Positions 7,597 to 16,933 are shown, counted from the stretch's first letter. The stretch is DNA of 64,000 bases from Olsenella uli (GCF_901212655.1 NZ_CAAKON010000038.1:1-64000), one strand, 5' to 3'. The notes: generated from the sequence alone by a model not told the origin. Translations and numbers: made by a program.

Positions 7597-8517
7597 ATGG
7601 AACGGAGCCAAACAGGGGGAGGGCACGCCTGCTGCGAGGCGGACCACGCGAGCTCCCACGACTGCTGCGGGGCGAGCGACGGGCACTCCTACACGCACGG
7701 GGACCGCCGCTCCCACACGCACGGGCATCACCATGGCCATGCGCACGGCCACGCCATCGACAACCTCGCCTACCAGAGCAAGCTCCGTTACGTCAACGCC
7801 GGGGTCAAGTTCGCGCTCGCCACGCTCACACTCGTCGTGCTGCTCGTGAGCCGCTCCATCTCCGTGGCGCTCGCGTGCGTCGTTACCATGGCGCTGCTCA
7901 CCATTCGCGCGGGCGGCATTTCCGCACGCCGCTACCGTGGCCTCATGATGGTCCCCCTATTCTTCCTGATCGCCTACGTGCTGGTCATCGGCACGGCCAT
8001 TCGCCAGACCCCGCTCGAGCTGTTCGCCCTGCGCTTCGGCTCGTGGTATCTCACGGCGAGCTGGTCGACCGTGCACTACGCCGTGCAGCTGTTCTGTACG
8101 GCGCTCGGGTGTGTCTCGTGCCTGTACTTCCTGTCGTGCAACACTCCCATGACCGACATCCTCGAGGTGCTGCGCCGCCTGCACCTGCCCCCGCTGTTCA
8201 TCGAGCTCACGATGCTCATCTACCGCTACATCTTCGTGCTGCTCGATCGTGCCGAGGCCATCCGCACGGCACAGAACTCGCGCCTTGGCAACGTGACCTA
8301 CAGAAGGGCGCTCCAGACGTTCGGCGACCTGTGCTCCTGCCTGTTCATCCAGGCCATCAAGCGCTCCGAGCGCCTCTTCGACGCCATGGAGGCCCGTGGC
8401 TACGACGGCACCATCCGCGTGCTTTCGGAGGAACACCCCGCCCGTCGTCGCGAGGTGGCGTTCGTTGTGGTCTTTGAGATCGCGCTCATTCTCATATCCC
8501 TGACCGTGAGGCTCTAG
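7597..8517 (+). CDS. cbiQ: Cobalt/nickel ECF transporter transmembrane T component CbiQ with His-rich N-terminus
   Basis: 306-residue EcfT-family membrane protein coupling the substrate unit to the ATPase. The conserved EcfT region begins near residue 55 (NLAYQSKLRYVN), with membrane segments to the C-terminus. The family's cytoplasmic coupling-helix motif is visible as AxNSRLG followed later by AMEARGYDG. The first 55 residues are an unusual Cys/His-rich extension (CC pairs, then HTHGHHHGHAHGHA) that looks like a metal-buffering tail. ATG chosen because AAGGAGG lies 7 bp upstream. cbiO starts 1 bp after its stop. Confidence 0.92.
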   Translation: MERSQTGGGHACCEADHASSHDCCGASDGHSYTHGDRRSHTHGHHHGHAHGHAIDNLAYQSKLRYVNAGVKFALATLTLVVLLVSRSISVALACVVTMALLTIRAGGISARRYRGLMMVPLFFLIAYVLVIGTAIRQTPLELFALRFGSWYLTASWSTVHYAVQLFCTALGCVSCLYFLSCNTPMTDILEVLRRLHLPPLFIELTMLIYRYIFVLLDRAEAIRTAQNSRLGNVTYRRALQTFGDLCSCLFIQAIKRSERLFDAMEARGYDGTIRVLSEEHPARRREVAFVVVFEIALILISLTVRL

Positions 8518-8518
8518 C

Positions 8519-9367
8519 ATGAACAACGACATCATCCTCAAGGCAGAGGACCTGCACTATACCTACGACGATGGCAACACGAACTCGCTCGACGGCCTCT
8601 CGCTCGAGGTGAGGCGCGGGAGCCGGCTTGCCTGCATGGGCACGAACGGCTCGGGCAAGTCGACGTTCTTCCTGTGTTGCAACGGTATCCTCGAGCCGTG
8701 CTTCGGGTCAATCACGTTCGACGGCAAGCCGCTGGACTACTCGCGCAAGGGGCTTCTCGACCTGCGGCGTCGGGTGGGCATCGTCTTCCAAGACCCCGAT
8801 GACCAGCTGTTCAGCGCGAGTGTGTACCAGGAGATCTCGTTTGGCCTCATGAACCTGGGCGTCGAGGAGGCCGAGGCGCGTCGGCGCGTCGACGCCATCA
8901 TCGACGAGATGGAGATCAGGCCCTATGCGAGCAAGCCCACCCACGCGCTCTCGGGCGGCCAGAAGAAGCAGGTCTCCATCGCCGACGTGCTCGTGATGCG
9001 TCCCGAGCTCGTGATCCTCGACGAGCCCGCGGCGGCGCTCGACCCTCGTCACACGGCGCTTGTGAACCGTGCCGTGGAGCGCATGACCGCCGACGGCATT
9101 ACGGTGGTCATGGCGACGCACGACGTCAACTACGCCTTCGAGTGGGCCGACGAGGTGGCGGTGTTCCATGCCGGCCGCGTCGTCGCGCAGGGGTCCACCG
9201 AGGAGATCTTCGCCAACGATCAGCTGCTGGCGGAGAACAACCTCGAGAAGCCCGCGGCCTTCGAGCTCTTCGACAGCCTGTGCGAGCGCGGCGTGCTCTC
9301 TCGCGAGCTGAGGATTCCCCACACCCTCAAGCAGCTCGAAGGCTACATCGCAGACCTGCACGCGTAG
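8519..9367 (+). CDS. cbiO: Cobalt/nickel ECF transporter ATPase CbiO
   Basis: 282-residue cytoplasmic ABC ATPase that powers metal uptake. Walker A is GTNGSGKST (41-49). The Q-loop reads VFQDPDDQLFS, a hallmark of ECF ATPases. The signature is LSGGQKKQVSIA, Walker B is LVILDEPAAALDP, and the H-loop is MATHD. The C-terminal extension (about 230-282) after the core fits CbiO/EcfA. Last gene of the four-gene cbiMNQO operon; a strong terminator follows at 9476-9514. Confidence 0.93.
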   Translation: MNNDIILKAEDLHYTYDDGNTNSLDGLSLEVRRGSRLACMGTNGSGKSTFFLCCNGILEPCFGSITFDGKPLDYSRKGLLDLRRRVGIVFQDPDDQLFSASVYQEISFGLMNLGVEEAEARRRVDAIIDEMEIRPYASKPTHALSGGQKKQVSIADVLVMRPELVILDEPAAALDPRHTALVNRAVERMTADGITVVMATHDVNYAFEWADEVAVFHAGRVVAQGSTEEIFANDQLLAENNLEKPAAFELFDSLCERGVLSRELRIPHTLKQLEGYIADLHA

Positions 9368-9475
9368 CGGTCGGTATTCTGCGAGTGGCGCCTGCGCCCG
9401 CTCCTACGTCCTCGCGCCCCTCGCACGAACCGGCCTTGCCCCTCGCATCCCCTACACGAACCGGCTGAGCCCCTC

Positions 9476-9514
9476 GCGGCATCCGTCTCCCAATCGGACG
9501 GGTGTCGCGTTTTT
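9476..9514 (+). terminator. Terminator of the cbiMNQO operon
   Basis: Left arm 9476-9487 (GCGGCATCCGTC) pairs with right arm 9497-9508 over 12 bp including two G-T pairs. It is followed by GTTTTT. It lies 109 bp after the cbiO stop; the interval contains short CG-rich direct repeats (ACGAACCGGC twice) but no gene. Confidence 0.8.
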
Positions 9515-9528
9515 AGTTTCCGAACTAC

Positions 9529-9557
9529 TTGTTTTGAAACGTGCCTGTGACTAGATT
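9529..9557 (+). promoter_or_regulatory. Putative promoter of the P-type ATPase gene
   Basis: TTGTTT (9529-9534) and TAGATT (9552-9557) are separated by exactly 17 bp, about 70 bp upstream of the start codon and just after the preceding terminator. The following GGTTACCAATAAC could bind a metal sensor; no regulator gene is nearby. Confidence 0.5.
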
Positions 9558-9623
9558 CTGGTTACCAATAACAAAACACTGTGTTCCGGAATGGTCGCAG
9601 TGTCTGCGCATGGGAGGTAACCG

Positions 9624-11546
9624 ATGCGTTTGCGCGAGACGCTTGCTTCATGGGTGGACATCGAGCCGGTGGTCACGATTCCCTGTGCCGCGGCTTCTGC
9701 GGTGGCACTTGTGGTGAGCCTCGGCGGATGGACCCGCGAGGCCCTTCCGATTGATGTTGCGTGGTTCGCCGTGGTGCTGTGCGGGGTGCCCATCGTTGTC
9801 GGCGCCGTGCGCGGGCTCGTGGTCGAGTGCGACGTCACGGCCGACGTGCTGGTGTCGCTCGCGCTCATCGCGTCCCTTGCGGCGGGGGAGGGGGTCGCCG
9901 CCGGCGAGGTGGCGCTCATCATGCAAATCGGGTCGATGCTTGAGGACCACACGAGCGAGCGGGCACGCAAGGGCATCGAGGCCCTCATGCGCATGACGCC
10001 CCAGACGGCCCGCGTGTTGCGCGAGGGGAGGCAGGTCACCGTTGCCGTCGAGGAGGTGGCCGTGGGCGACGAGGTACTGGTGCTCGCGGGGGAGACGGTG
10101 CCCGTCGACGGCGTGGTCGTCGAGGGCCAGACGTCGGTCGACCAGTCGGTCATGACCGGCGAGAGCATTCCGGTCGACAAAGGGGTCGGCGACGAGGTCA
10201 CGAGCGGTGTGGTCAACCAGCTCGGCCCCTTCACGCTGAGGGCGACGCGCGTCTGCCAGGATAGCGCCCTGGCGCGCATGGTGCGCCTCGCCCGCGAGGC
10301 CGACGCCTCCAAGGCGCCGGTCGTGAGCCTCGCGGACCGCTGGGCCGCGTGGCTTGTGGGGGTGGCCCTGGCCTGTGCCTTGGGCGCCTGGGCGCTTACC
10401 GGGGAGTTCATTCGCGTCGTCACCGTGCTCGTGGTCTTCTGCCCCTGCGCCTTCGTGCTCGCCACGCCCACGGCCGTCTCGGCGGGCATTGCTAACGCGA
10501 CGGCCCACGGCGTGCTCGTTCGCAGCGGGGGCGCGCTCGAACGGCTTGCTCGCGTGAGGTGCGTCGCGCTCGACAAGACCGGCACGCTCACGATGGGTCG
10601 CCCGCGTGTGATCGCGGTGGCGGCGATGGCGGGTGCGCCCGCCGCGAATGCCAGTGACCTGAGCTTTGGCGAGACGGGGGTGCTCCGCCTGGCCGCGGCG
10701 CTCGAGCGGCGCTCGGAGCACCCGTTGGGCAAGGCCGTCGTCGCCTCCTGGGAGGAGCGTGCAAGCGATGCCGATGCTCTGCCGATGCCTGAGCCTACCG
10801 GTCTCGAGGTGCTCCCGGGCCGCGGCATCGCCGGGGTCGTCGAGGGTGTCGCCGTCTTGGCGGGCACGGCCGCGCTGCTTGCCGAACGCGGAGTCGATAC
10901 GGCAAAGGTTGCCGCGTTTGCCGACTCGTGGGCGCGCAAGGGCGCCGCGCTCATCCTGGTTGCGGCCGACGGTGCCTGCGTGGGGGCCCTGGCCCTGGCC
11001 GACGAGCTTCGCCCCGAGGCCGCCTGCGCCATGGAGCAGCTACGTGAGCAGGGCGTCGAGCCCGTCTTGCTCACGGGGGACTCGGCGGCGGCTGCCTCGG
11101 GCGTGGCCGAGGCCGTGGGGATCACCGACGTGCGAGCGCACCTGCTTCCCGAGGACAAGCTGGCCAACATCCGGCAGCTCGTGGCCGGCGGCCGCCAGGT
11201 CTGCATGGTCGGTGACGGCGTGAACGACGCGCTTGCCCTCAGGAGCGCCTCGGCTGGCATCGCGATGGGAGGTATCGGCAGCGACGTTGCGGTCGAGTCG
11301 GCAGACGCTGTGCTCGTGAGCGACGACCTCACGCGCGTGCCCTACATCCTCGGCCTCTCGTCGGCGACAATGCGAAAGGTACGGCAGAACATCGCACTCG
11401 GCCTTGTCATCAACCTCGTTGCCGTGTGTCTCTCGGTGTCGGGGGCGCTTACGCCTGTGACGGCGGCGTTGTTCCACAACTGCGGCTCAGTGTTCGTGGT
11501 GATCAACGCGGCGACCCTCCTGCGCCGGCGCGCCGAGCGTCGCTGA
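9624..11546 (+). CDS. Heavy-metal-translocating P1B-type ATPase
   Basis: 640-residue metal pump. Ordered motifs: TGES actuator loop, CPC ion-binding motif in a membrane helix (C273, C275), phosphorylation site DKTGTLT (D317), SEHP nucleotide-domain motif (H366), and GDGVND (530-535). It lacks the N-terminal CxxC metal-binding domain common in CopA and ZntA. The last helices contain HNCGSVFVVINA rather than the copper-type MxxSS, so Zn/Cd/Co/Ni-type export is more likely than Cu. GGGAGGT precedes the ATG, and a TTGTTT-17-TAGATT promoter lies upstream. Its place just after the Ni/Co uptake operon suggests metal homeostasis by efflux. True substrate uncertain. Confidence 0.92.
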   Translation: MRLRETLASWVDIEPVVTIPCAAASAVALVVSLGGWTREALPIDVAWFAVVLCGVPIVVGAVRGLVVECDVTADVLVSLALIASLAAGEGVAAGEVALIMQIGSMLEDHTSERARKGIEALMRMTPQTARVLREGRQVTVAVEEVAVGDEVLVLAGETVPVDGVVVEGQTSVDQSVMTGESIPVDKGVGDEVTSGVVNQLGPFTLRATRVCQDSALARMVRLAREADASKAPVVSLADRWAAWLVGVALACALGAWALTGEFIRVVTVLVVFCPCAFVLATPTAVSAGIANATAHGVLVRSGGALERLARVRCVALDKTGTLTMGRPRVIAVAAMAGAPAANASDLSFGETGVLRLAAALERRSEHPLGKAVVASWEERASDADALPMPEPTGLEVLPGRGIAGVVEGVAVLAGTAALLAERGVDTAKVAAFADSWARKGAALILVAADGACVGALALADELRPEAACAMEQLREQGVEPVLLTGDSAAAASGVAEAVGITDVRAHLLPEDKLANIRQLVAGGRQVCMVGDGVNDALALRSASAGIAMGGIGSDVAVESADAVLVSDDLTRVPYILGLSSATMRKVRQNIALGLVINLVAVCLSVSGALTPVTAALFHNCGSVFVVINAATLLRRRAERR

Positions 11547-11891
11547 CGCACCGGCGCCTAGGGCCGCTGACGCGGTGGCGCTCTCGTGCGCGGACGTACC
11601 GCCGTCGCGCCTAGCTTCAACATGTACGGCCAGCTCCCACGTGGGGAGGCGAGCGAGCGGAGTGGCCTGTCCCGACGAGTGGGCGATTTCGGCCTGATTT
11701 AGGGACAAACTACTCCACTCGGCTTTTGGAAAGAGGGTCGGCGCGTGTTGCTGGATGTGGGAGCGACAGCGCTTGTTGCGTGCCCTGCTCAGTTTGCCCC
11801 GCCCTGGGCCCAGTCGCGCGCTATACTTTAGACATATGTGAGTTCTCATCGGCGGGCGCCGCCCGCGCCAGCCTTACGAGAGGAGCGGCAC
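11547..11891. other. Intergenic region with a nested dyad, no gene seen
   Basis: 345 bp without a convincing ORF. It contains a nested inverted repeat: GAGTGG (11660-11665) with CCACTC (11715-11720), and GTCCC (11669-11673) with GGGAC (11702-11706). It could be a relic of a dispersed intergenic repeat. A TATACT hexamer at 11822-11827 is a candidate -10 box for the asp23-fakA operon; no good -35 box is placed correctly. Confidence 0.4.
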
Positions 11892-12239
11892 ATGGCCGAA
11901 CCCATCCCCGGCAACCTCCGGGTCTCCAATGACGTCATCGCCGACCTCGCCGGCTACGCCGCGCTCGAGTGCTATGGCGTGGTGGGCATGGCCTACACCG
12001 ATGCCCAGGAAAACATCGTCCGCCTGCTCTCGCTTGGCAGCCTGCGCAAGGGCATAGACGTTGCCGTCGAAGACGGCCGCGTTAAGGTCGACCTCCACAC
12101 CGTGCTCGAGCAGGGCGTCAACATGGCGAGCGTCTCGCGCAACCTCGAGAGCGCCGTGCGCTTTACGCTCAAGGAGCTTGCCGAGATCGAGAACGTCGAC
12201 GTCACGGTGCACGTCGAGGACCTTCGCACCCACAAGTAA
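11892..12239 (+). CDS. Asp23/Gls24 family envelope-stress protein
   Basis: 115-residue cytoplasmic protein of the Asp23/Gls24 (DUF322, YloU) family. It begins with GNLRVSNDVIADLAGYAALECYGVVGM, the usual family opening, and ends with the VTVHVEDLR strand. GAGGAGCGGCAC precedes the ATG. It directly precedes fakA, matching the yloU-yloV order of Firmicutes. Function is poorly defined; family members are membrane-associated and linked to cell-envelope homeostasis. Confidence 0.9.
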   Translation: MAEPIPGNLRVSNDVIADLAGYAALECYGVVGMAYTDAQENIVRLLSLGSLRKGIDVAVEDGRVKVDLHTVLEQGVNMASVSRNLESAVRFTLKELAEIENVDVTVHVEDLRTHK

Positions 12240-12350
12240 GTGAGAGCCACCCACGCGGCCCGCCAACACCGGGCCGCGTCCGCGTTTCCCGGCTGCGCCG
12301 GATGCTCATGTGGCCGTGCGCGGCCCGACGATTTGGAGAGAGTCCCAACA

Positions 12351-14036
12351 ATGATTGCCAATGTGATCCGCTCGTGCTTCCCCGTTGCCGCCAAGGTCGT
12401 GGCCGACAAGGCCGAGGACATCAACAAGCTCAACGTCTTTCCCGTGCCCGACGGAGATACCGGCACGAACATGTCGCTCACCCTGGGCACGGTTGTGAAG
12501 GAGGTCCAGGCCCTGCCGGCCGGCGCCACCATGGCCGACGTTGCCAAGGCAATCACGCACGGCTCACTCATGGGCGCGCGCGGCAACTCGGGCGTCATCA
12601 CGAGCCAGATCCTCCGCGGCATGGCCGAGGGCCTCGTTGACGCGCACGAGCCCGTCACCACGGCCGACATTGCCGCTGCCTTCCGCAACAGCGTGAAGGT
12701 GGCCTTCAAGGCCGTTCGCAAGCCGGTCGAGGGCACGATACTCACCGTCATCCGCGATGTCTCTGCCCGCGCGGACAAGTGCGAGAAGGAGAAGCTGTCG
12801 GTCTCCGAGATGCTCGAGGCGCTTGTCGTGGAGGCCTACGAGTCTGTGGCGCGCACGCCGGATTTGCTGCCGGTCCTCAAGGAAAACGGCGTCGTGGACT
12901 CAGGCGCCTATGGCTTCGCCACCTTCGTCGAGGCGTTCGTGAACGCGGCGCTGGGCAACGAGGGCAAGCTCACGGACTTCGAGACCTCCGTGGCCACCCC
13001 CACCGACGCGCACAACGCGGCCGACTCCCGTGTCCAGATCGAGCTCAACGACGACTGGGAGGGCTCGGAGTTCCGCTACTGCAACGAGTTCCTCTTCAAG
13101 GCCGAGAAGCCGTTCGAGCCTGAAGAGGCCCTGAGTTACCTTTCCACGCTCGGTGACTGCGAGCTCGTGGTTGGCTCCTATCCCGACTACAAGGTGCACG
13201 TGCACTCCAACGAGCCCAATCGCGTGCTCGAGTACATGCTGCGTTATGGCCAGATTTACGAGGTCTTCATCCACAACATGGACATCGAGGCGCACGACCG
13301 CACGGCCAAGATTGCTGCCGACCAGGCAAAGGACGCGGCGGAGGCCGAGGCCAAGCCCTCCGAGCCCAAGAAGCCTCTCGGCTTCGTGGCCGTTGCCGCC
13401 GGTGACGGCGAGGCCGAGATCCTGAAGTCCCTCGGCGTCGATGTGGTGGTCTCCGGCGGCCAGACGATGAACCCGAGCACGGCCGATATCCTCGACGCCG
13501 TGGCCCAGACCAATGCCGAGAGCGTCATCGTGCTTCCGGACAACGGCAACATCCGCATGGCGGCCGAGGCCGCGGCCGCCGCGAGCGAGGACGTCAAGGT
13601 TGTCGTCGTTCCCACGAAGACCGTCCCGCAGGCCTTTGCCGCCATGTTCGCGGTTGACCCCGAGGCGAGCATCGGGGACAACGCCGAGGCCATGGGCGAG
13701 GCCCTGGGCGACATCCGCGACGGCGAGGTCACCCACGCGGTGCGCGACTCCCAGGCCGCCGACGGCAGCCCCATCCACTCCGGTGACATCATGGGCATCG
13801 AGGGTGGCGCCATCACGGTTGTCGGCAGCGATGTCGACCAGGTCACGCTCGACCTCATCGCCAAGATGCAGGGCGAGGAGGAGGGTGACACCCTCACCAT
13901 CCTCGCCGGCGAGGACATGGACGACGAGCACTTCCAGGCCCTCTGCGACAAGATCGAGGCCGCAAACCCCGACCTCGAGCTTGATGCCCACCGTGGTGGC
14001 CAGCCTCTCTACCCCGTCATCTTCTCCATCGAGTAG
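12351..14036 (+). CDS. fakA: DAK2-domain fatty acid kinase (FakA/YloV)
   Basis: 561-residue kinase-like protein. The N-terminal DAK2 domain has NVFPVPDGDTGTNM (residues 28-41, the Asp-rich Mg-ATP site) and GARGNSGVI (about 78-86). A middle domain carries the HVHSNEPNRVL segment. A C-terminal FakB-interacting-type domain starts near residue 345 (GFVAVAAGDGEAE). It phosphorylates fatty acids presented by FakB/DegV proteins for phospholipid synthesis. ATG chosen after a GGAGAG site; the frame extends further upstream without a better site. A family member of about 550 aa is expected. No fakB is seen in the window. Confidence 0.9.
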   Translation: MIANVIRSCFPVAAKVVADKAEDINKLNVFPVPDGDTGTNMSLTLGTVVKEVQALPAGATMADVAKAITHGSLMGARGNSGVITSQILRGMAEGLVDAHEPVTTADIAAAFRNSVKVAFKAVRKPVEGTILTVIRDVSARADKCEKEKLSVSEMLEALVVEAYESVARTPDLLPVLKENGVVDSGAYGFATFVEAFVNAALGNEGKLTDFETSVATPTDAHNAADSRVQIELNDDWEGSEFRYCNEFLFKAEKPFEPEEALSYLSTLGDCELVVGSYPDYKVHVHSNEPNRVLEYMLRYGQIYEVFIHNMDIEAHDRTAKIAADQAKDAAEAEAKPSEPKKPLGFVAVAAGDGEAEILKSLGVDVVVSGGQTMNPSTADILDAVAQTNAESVIVLPDNGNIRMAAEAAAAASEDVKVVVVPTKTVPQAFAAMFAVDPEASIGDNAEAMGEALGDIRDGEVTHAVRDSQAADGSPIHSGDIMGIEGGAITVVGSDVDQVTLDLIAKMQGEEEGDTLTILAGEDMDDEHFQALCDKIEAANPDLELDAHRGGQPLYPVIFSIE

Positions 14037-14051
14037 GCACCCGGGGACAGC

Positions 14052-16274
14052 GTGGGCGCCGTCTCTGGCTCTCTTCCAACCATAGGCGAGGCCGCCGAGC
14101 GCCTCGCCCGCACGAGGGCATGGGACGCCGACGTCTCACGCCTGCGCTACGCGAGCGCCTCCCGATCGGTGGCGCTCGCGCGCATTGGCGTGAGGACGAT
14201 CCGCGATGCCCTCATGCACGTGCCCCATCGCTACCTCGACTTCACCCGTGTGACCCCCATCGGCCATGCGGACGTGGGAAGCGAGGTCACGGTGGTTGGC
14301 ACCATTGACAAGGTGACCCTCAAACGGCCTAAGCCACGCATGCAGATCGTTGAGGTGGCGCTGATCGACGCCACGGGAGTGCTCATGTGCGCTTTCTTCA
14401 AGCAGCCTTGGCTCGCGGAGCAGCTGCGCGCCGGAGACACCATGGCCGTCTCGGGCAAGGTCTCGTTTGCCTTTGGCTTTCGACAGATGAGGCCGCAGTT
14501 TCACGAGGTCATAGCCCAGGTGAAGGACGCCGCCCAGCCACAGGGCTCCTCGAGTGGCGAAGCTTCCCCGCGGGGTGCCTGCGTCACCTATGCGCGCATG
14601 CTTCCCGTGCATCCCGTTACCGAGGGCCTGTCTTCCGCCTGGATGCGGCGCATCGAGTCCGCCGCCCTTGCAGACTACGGTGACGCCTGCGACCCCATAC
14701 CCGCCTCGCTCGTGGCGAATCTGGGGCTCATGACGCTCTCGCGTGCCCTTCGGGAGGCCCACTTCCCCTCGGGCGCGAAGGCGGCCGAGCGGGCGCGTCG
14801 AAGACTCGCGTATGACGAGCTGCTTGGGCTGCAGGCGGCGCTGCTCTCTCGCCAGGCCATCGCGCTCGACGGCCTCGAGCCGCATGTGCACGTCGTGGAC
14901 GGGCCGCGCCTCAAGGCATTGCTCGCGGCGCTCCCGTTCGAGCTCTCCGAGGAGCAGCGCCAGGCCACCGAGGAGATCCTCGCGGACATGGCGGCGGCCC
15001 GTCCCATGAACCGCCTGCTTCTTGGCGACGTGGGAACCGGTAAGACGGCCGTTGCCGCGGTTGCGCTCGCCGCCGTGGCGGACTCGGGCTCCCAGGCTGC
15101 CGTCATGGCGCCCACCTCGGTGCTCGCGCGCCAGTATGCCGAGAAGCTTGGGCCCCTTTTTGACGAGGCCGGCATCTCCTGGGCGCTCGTGACGGGCGCC
15201 ACGCCCGCGGCTGAGCGCGCTCGGACCTCCGAAGGCCTTGCCGAAGGCACGGTGTCGGTGCTGTTTGGCACCACGGCCGTGCTTGGCGACGACATACGCT
15301 TCTCGGACCTCAGCCTCGTCGTGGTGGACGAGCAGCACCGCTTTGGCGTGGGCCAGCGCGGCGCCCTGCGCTCGAAGGGGCGCGTCGCCGACCAGCTCAC
15401 CATGACGGCCACGCCCATCCCGCGCACGCTCGCCCTCTCCATCTACGGCGACCTTGCGTGCTCGCGCATCCGTACGAGGCCGCGCGCTGGTGCCGGCATC
15501 ACGACGAAGCTCATCACACCGGAGAACGCCGACGTGGCCCATACCGCAATCGCGGAGGCCGTGGCCGCGGGGCACCAGGCGTACGTGGTGTGCCCGCTCG
15601 TCGATGACGCCGACGACGGCTCCGAGCTCGAGGACGTGCCGGAGGCGGAGCGTGCCACCGCCAAGCCCCACTCGGCACGGGCGACCTTCGAGCGCCTGAG
15701 GGGGCGCGTGTTCCCCTCGCTTTCCATTGGCCTCGTTACCGGGCGCATGCCTGCCTCTGAGAAGGATGAGGCAATGGCCGCGTTTCGCTCGGGCGCCACG
15801 CGGATACTCGTCTCCACGACGGTCATCGAGGTGGGCGTTGACGTGCCCAACGCCACCGTGATGATGATTTGGGACGCCGACCGCTTTGGCCTGGCAGCCC
15901 TCCATCAGCTTCGCGGCCGAGTGGGCCGCGGCGACGTGGCGGGAACCGTCTTTCTCGTGAGCGCCGCCCGCGGGACGAGCCCTGCCAAGCGCCGCCTCGA
16001 GGCCCTCGAACGCATCTCCGACGGCTTGGAGCTCGCCGAGATGGACCTTAGGCTCAGGCACGAGGGCGAGGTGCTTGGCTTACGGCAGTTTGGCGGCGTC
16101 ACGCTGCGCCTCGTTGACCTTACGGCAGACGCGGACCTGGTCGAGGCCGCCCATGAGGACGCGCTTGGCCTCGTGAGCGCCGACCCTGCGCTCTCCGCGC
16201 CCGAGCACAAGGCGCTTGCCCGAGTGGTGCGCAGGCGCTTCGGAAGCTTTTTTGATGGCGAGCGCTCTCGCTAG
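14052..16274 (+). CDS. recG: ATP-dependent DNA helicase RecG
   Basis: 740-residue helicase that remodels stalled replication forks and Holliday junctions. The N-terminal wedge/OB region (about 20-170) includes VPHRYLDFT. Helicase motif I is GDVGTGKT (325-332), motif II is DEQHRFGVGQR (from 426), then TATPIPRT, and motif VI is HQLRGRVGRG. The C-terminal TRG-like tail (RLRHEGEVLGLRQFGG) is specific to RecG. GTG start at 14052, 15 bp after fakA, with only a weak upstream site. Gene order fakA-recG-rsmD-coaD is conserved in Firmicutes. Confidence 0.95.
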   Translation: MGAVSGSLPTIGEAAERLARTRAWDADVSRLRYASASRSVALARIGVRTIRDALMHVPHRYLDFTRVTPIGHADVGSEVTVVGTIDKVTLKRPKPRMQIVEVALIDATGVLMCAFFKQPWLAEQLRAGDTMAVSGKVSFAFGFRQMRPQFHEVIAQVKDAAQPQGSSSGEASPRGACVTYARMLPVHPVTEGLSSAWMRRIESAALADYGDACDPIPASLVANLGLMTLSRALREAHFPSGAKAAERARRRLAYDELLGLQAALLSRQAIALDGLEPHVHVVDGPRLKALLAALPFELSEEQRQATEEILADMAAARPMNRLLLGDVGTGKTAVAAVALAAVADSGSQAAVMAPTSVLARQYAEKLGPLFDEAGISWALVTGATPAAERARTSEGLAEGTVSVLFGTTAVLGDDIRFSDLSLVVVDEQHRFGVGQRGALRSKGRVADQLTMTATPIPRTLALSIYGDLACSRIRTRPRAGAGITTKLITPENADVAHTAIAEAVAAGHQAYVVCPLVDDADDGSELEDVPEAERATAKPHSARATFERLRGRVFPSLSIGLVTGRMPASEKDEAMAAFRSGATRILVSTTVIEVGVDVPNATVMMIWDADRFGLAALHQLRGRVGRGDVAGTVFLVSAARGTSPAKRRLEALERISDGLELAEMDLRLRHEGEVLGLRQFGGVTLRLVDLTADADLVEAAHEDALGLVSADPALSAPEHKALARVVRRRFGSFFDGERSR

Positions 16275-16348
16275 GCGTATTGCTTGTGCGACAATGACGC
16301 ACCGGAATGAGGGCGGGCTTGCCTGTCTGTGAGGTCAAGGGGGACAGC

Positions 16349-16933
16349 ATGAGAATCGTTGGAGGGGAGTGGCGCGGACACCCCATCGAGGCGCCGGACG
16401 GGCGCGACGTCACGCGTCCCACGACGGACCGCGTGCGCGAGGCCGTGTCCTCCATGCTGCTCTCCGCCCGCGGGCTCTCCCTCGAGGGCGCGCGCGTCCT
16501 CGACGCCTATGCCGGCTCTGGGGCCCTTGGCCTCGAGATGCTGAGCCGCGGCGCTGCCTGGTGCACCTTCGTTGACATGGACCGCTCGGCCCAGGCACGC
16601 GTCAGGAGAAACGCCACCGCGCTCGGTGCCGCACCCGCAAGCTTCGCAATTGGCAGGGGAGACGTCGAGCGCATGGTTGGCTCCGGCAGGCTTGCGGGCG
16701 CTCCGTTCGACATCGCCCTGCTCGACCCGCCGTATGCAACCGACGCAGCCCGCGTCTCCGCGCTCGTGGAGGGGCTTGCCGCCAAGGGGCTCCTTGCGGC
16801 CGGCGCCCTCGTGCTCTACGAGCGAAGCTCGTCTGCCCCAACTATCGAGCCCGAGGGCTTCTCCCCGCTCAAGCAAAAGCGCTACGGCATCACGGCCGTC
16901 GACCTTCTCCGAATGGACCAAGCGAATGAGTGA
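16349..16933 (+). CDS. rsmD: 16S rRNA (guanine966-N2)-methyltransferase RsmD
   Basis: 194-residue SAM-dependent methyltransferase. It starts with MRIVGGEWRG, typical of RsmD. Motif I is LDAYAGSGALGLE and the catalytic DPPY motif starts at residue 126. It methylates the N2 of G966 in 16S rRNA. ATG at 16349 follows AAGGGGG; upstream in-frame codons are not supported by a better site. It overlaps the start of coaD by 8 bp, so the two are translationally coupled. Confidence 0.94.
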   Translation: MRIVGGEWRGHPIEAPDGRDVTRPTTDRVREAVSSMLLSARGLSLEGARVLDAYAGSGALGLEMLSRGAAWCTFVDMDRSAQARVRRNATALGAAPASFAIGRGDVERMVGSGRLAGAPFDIALLDPPYATDAARVSALVEGLAAKGLLAAGALVLYERSSSAPTIEPEGFSPLKQKRYGITAVDLLRMDQANE

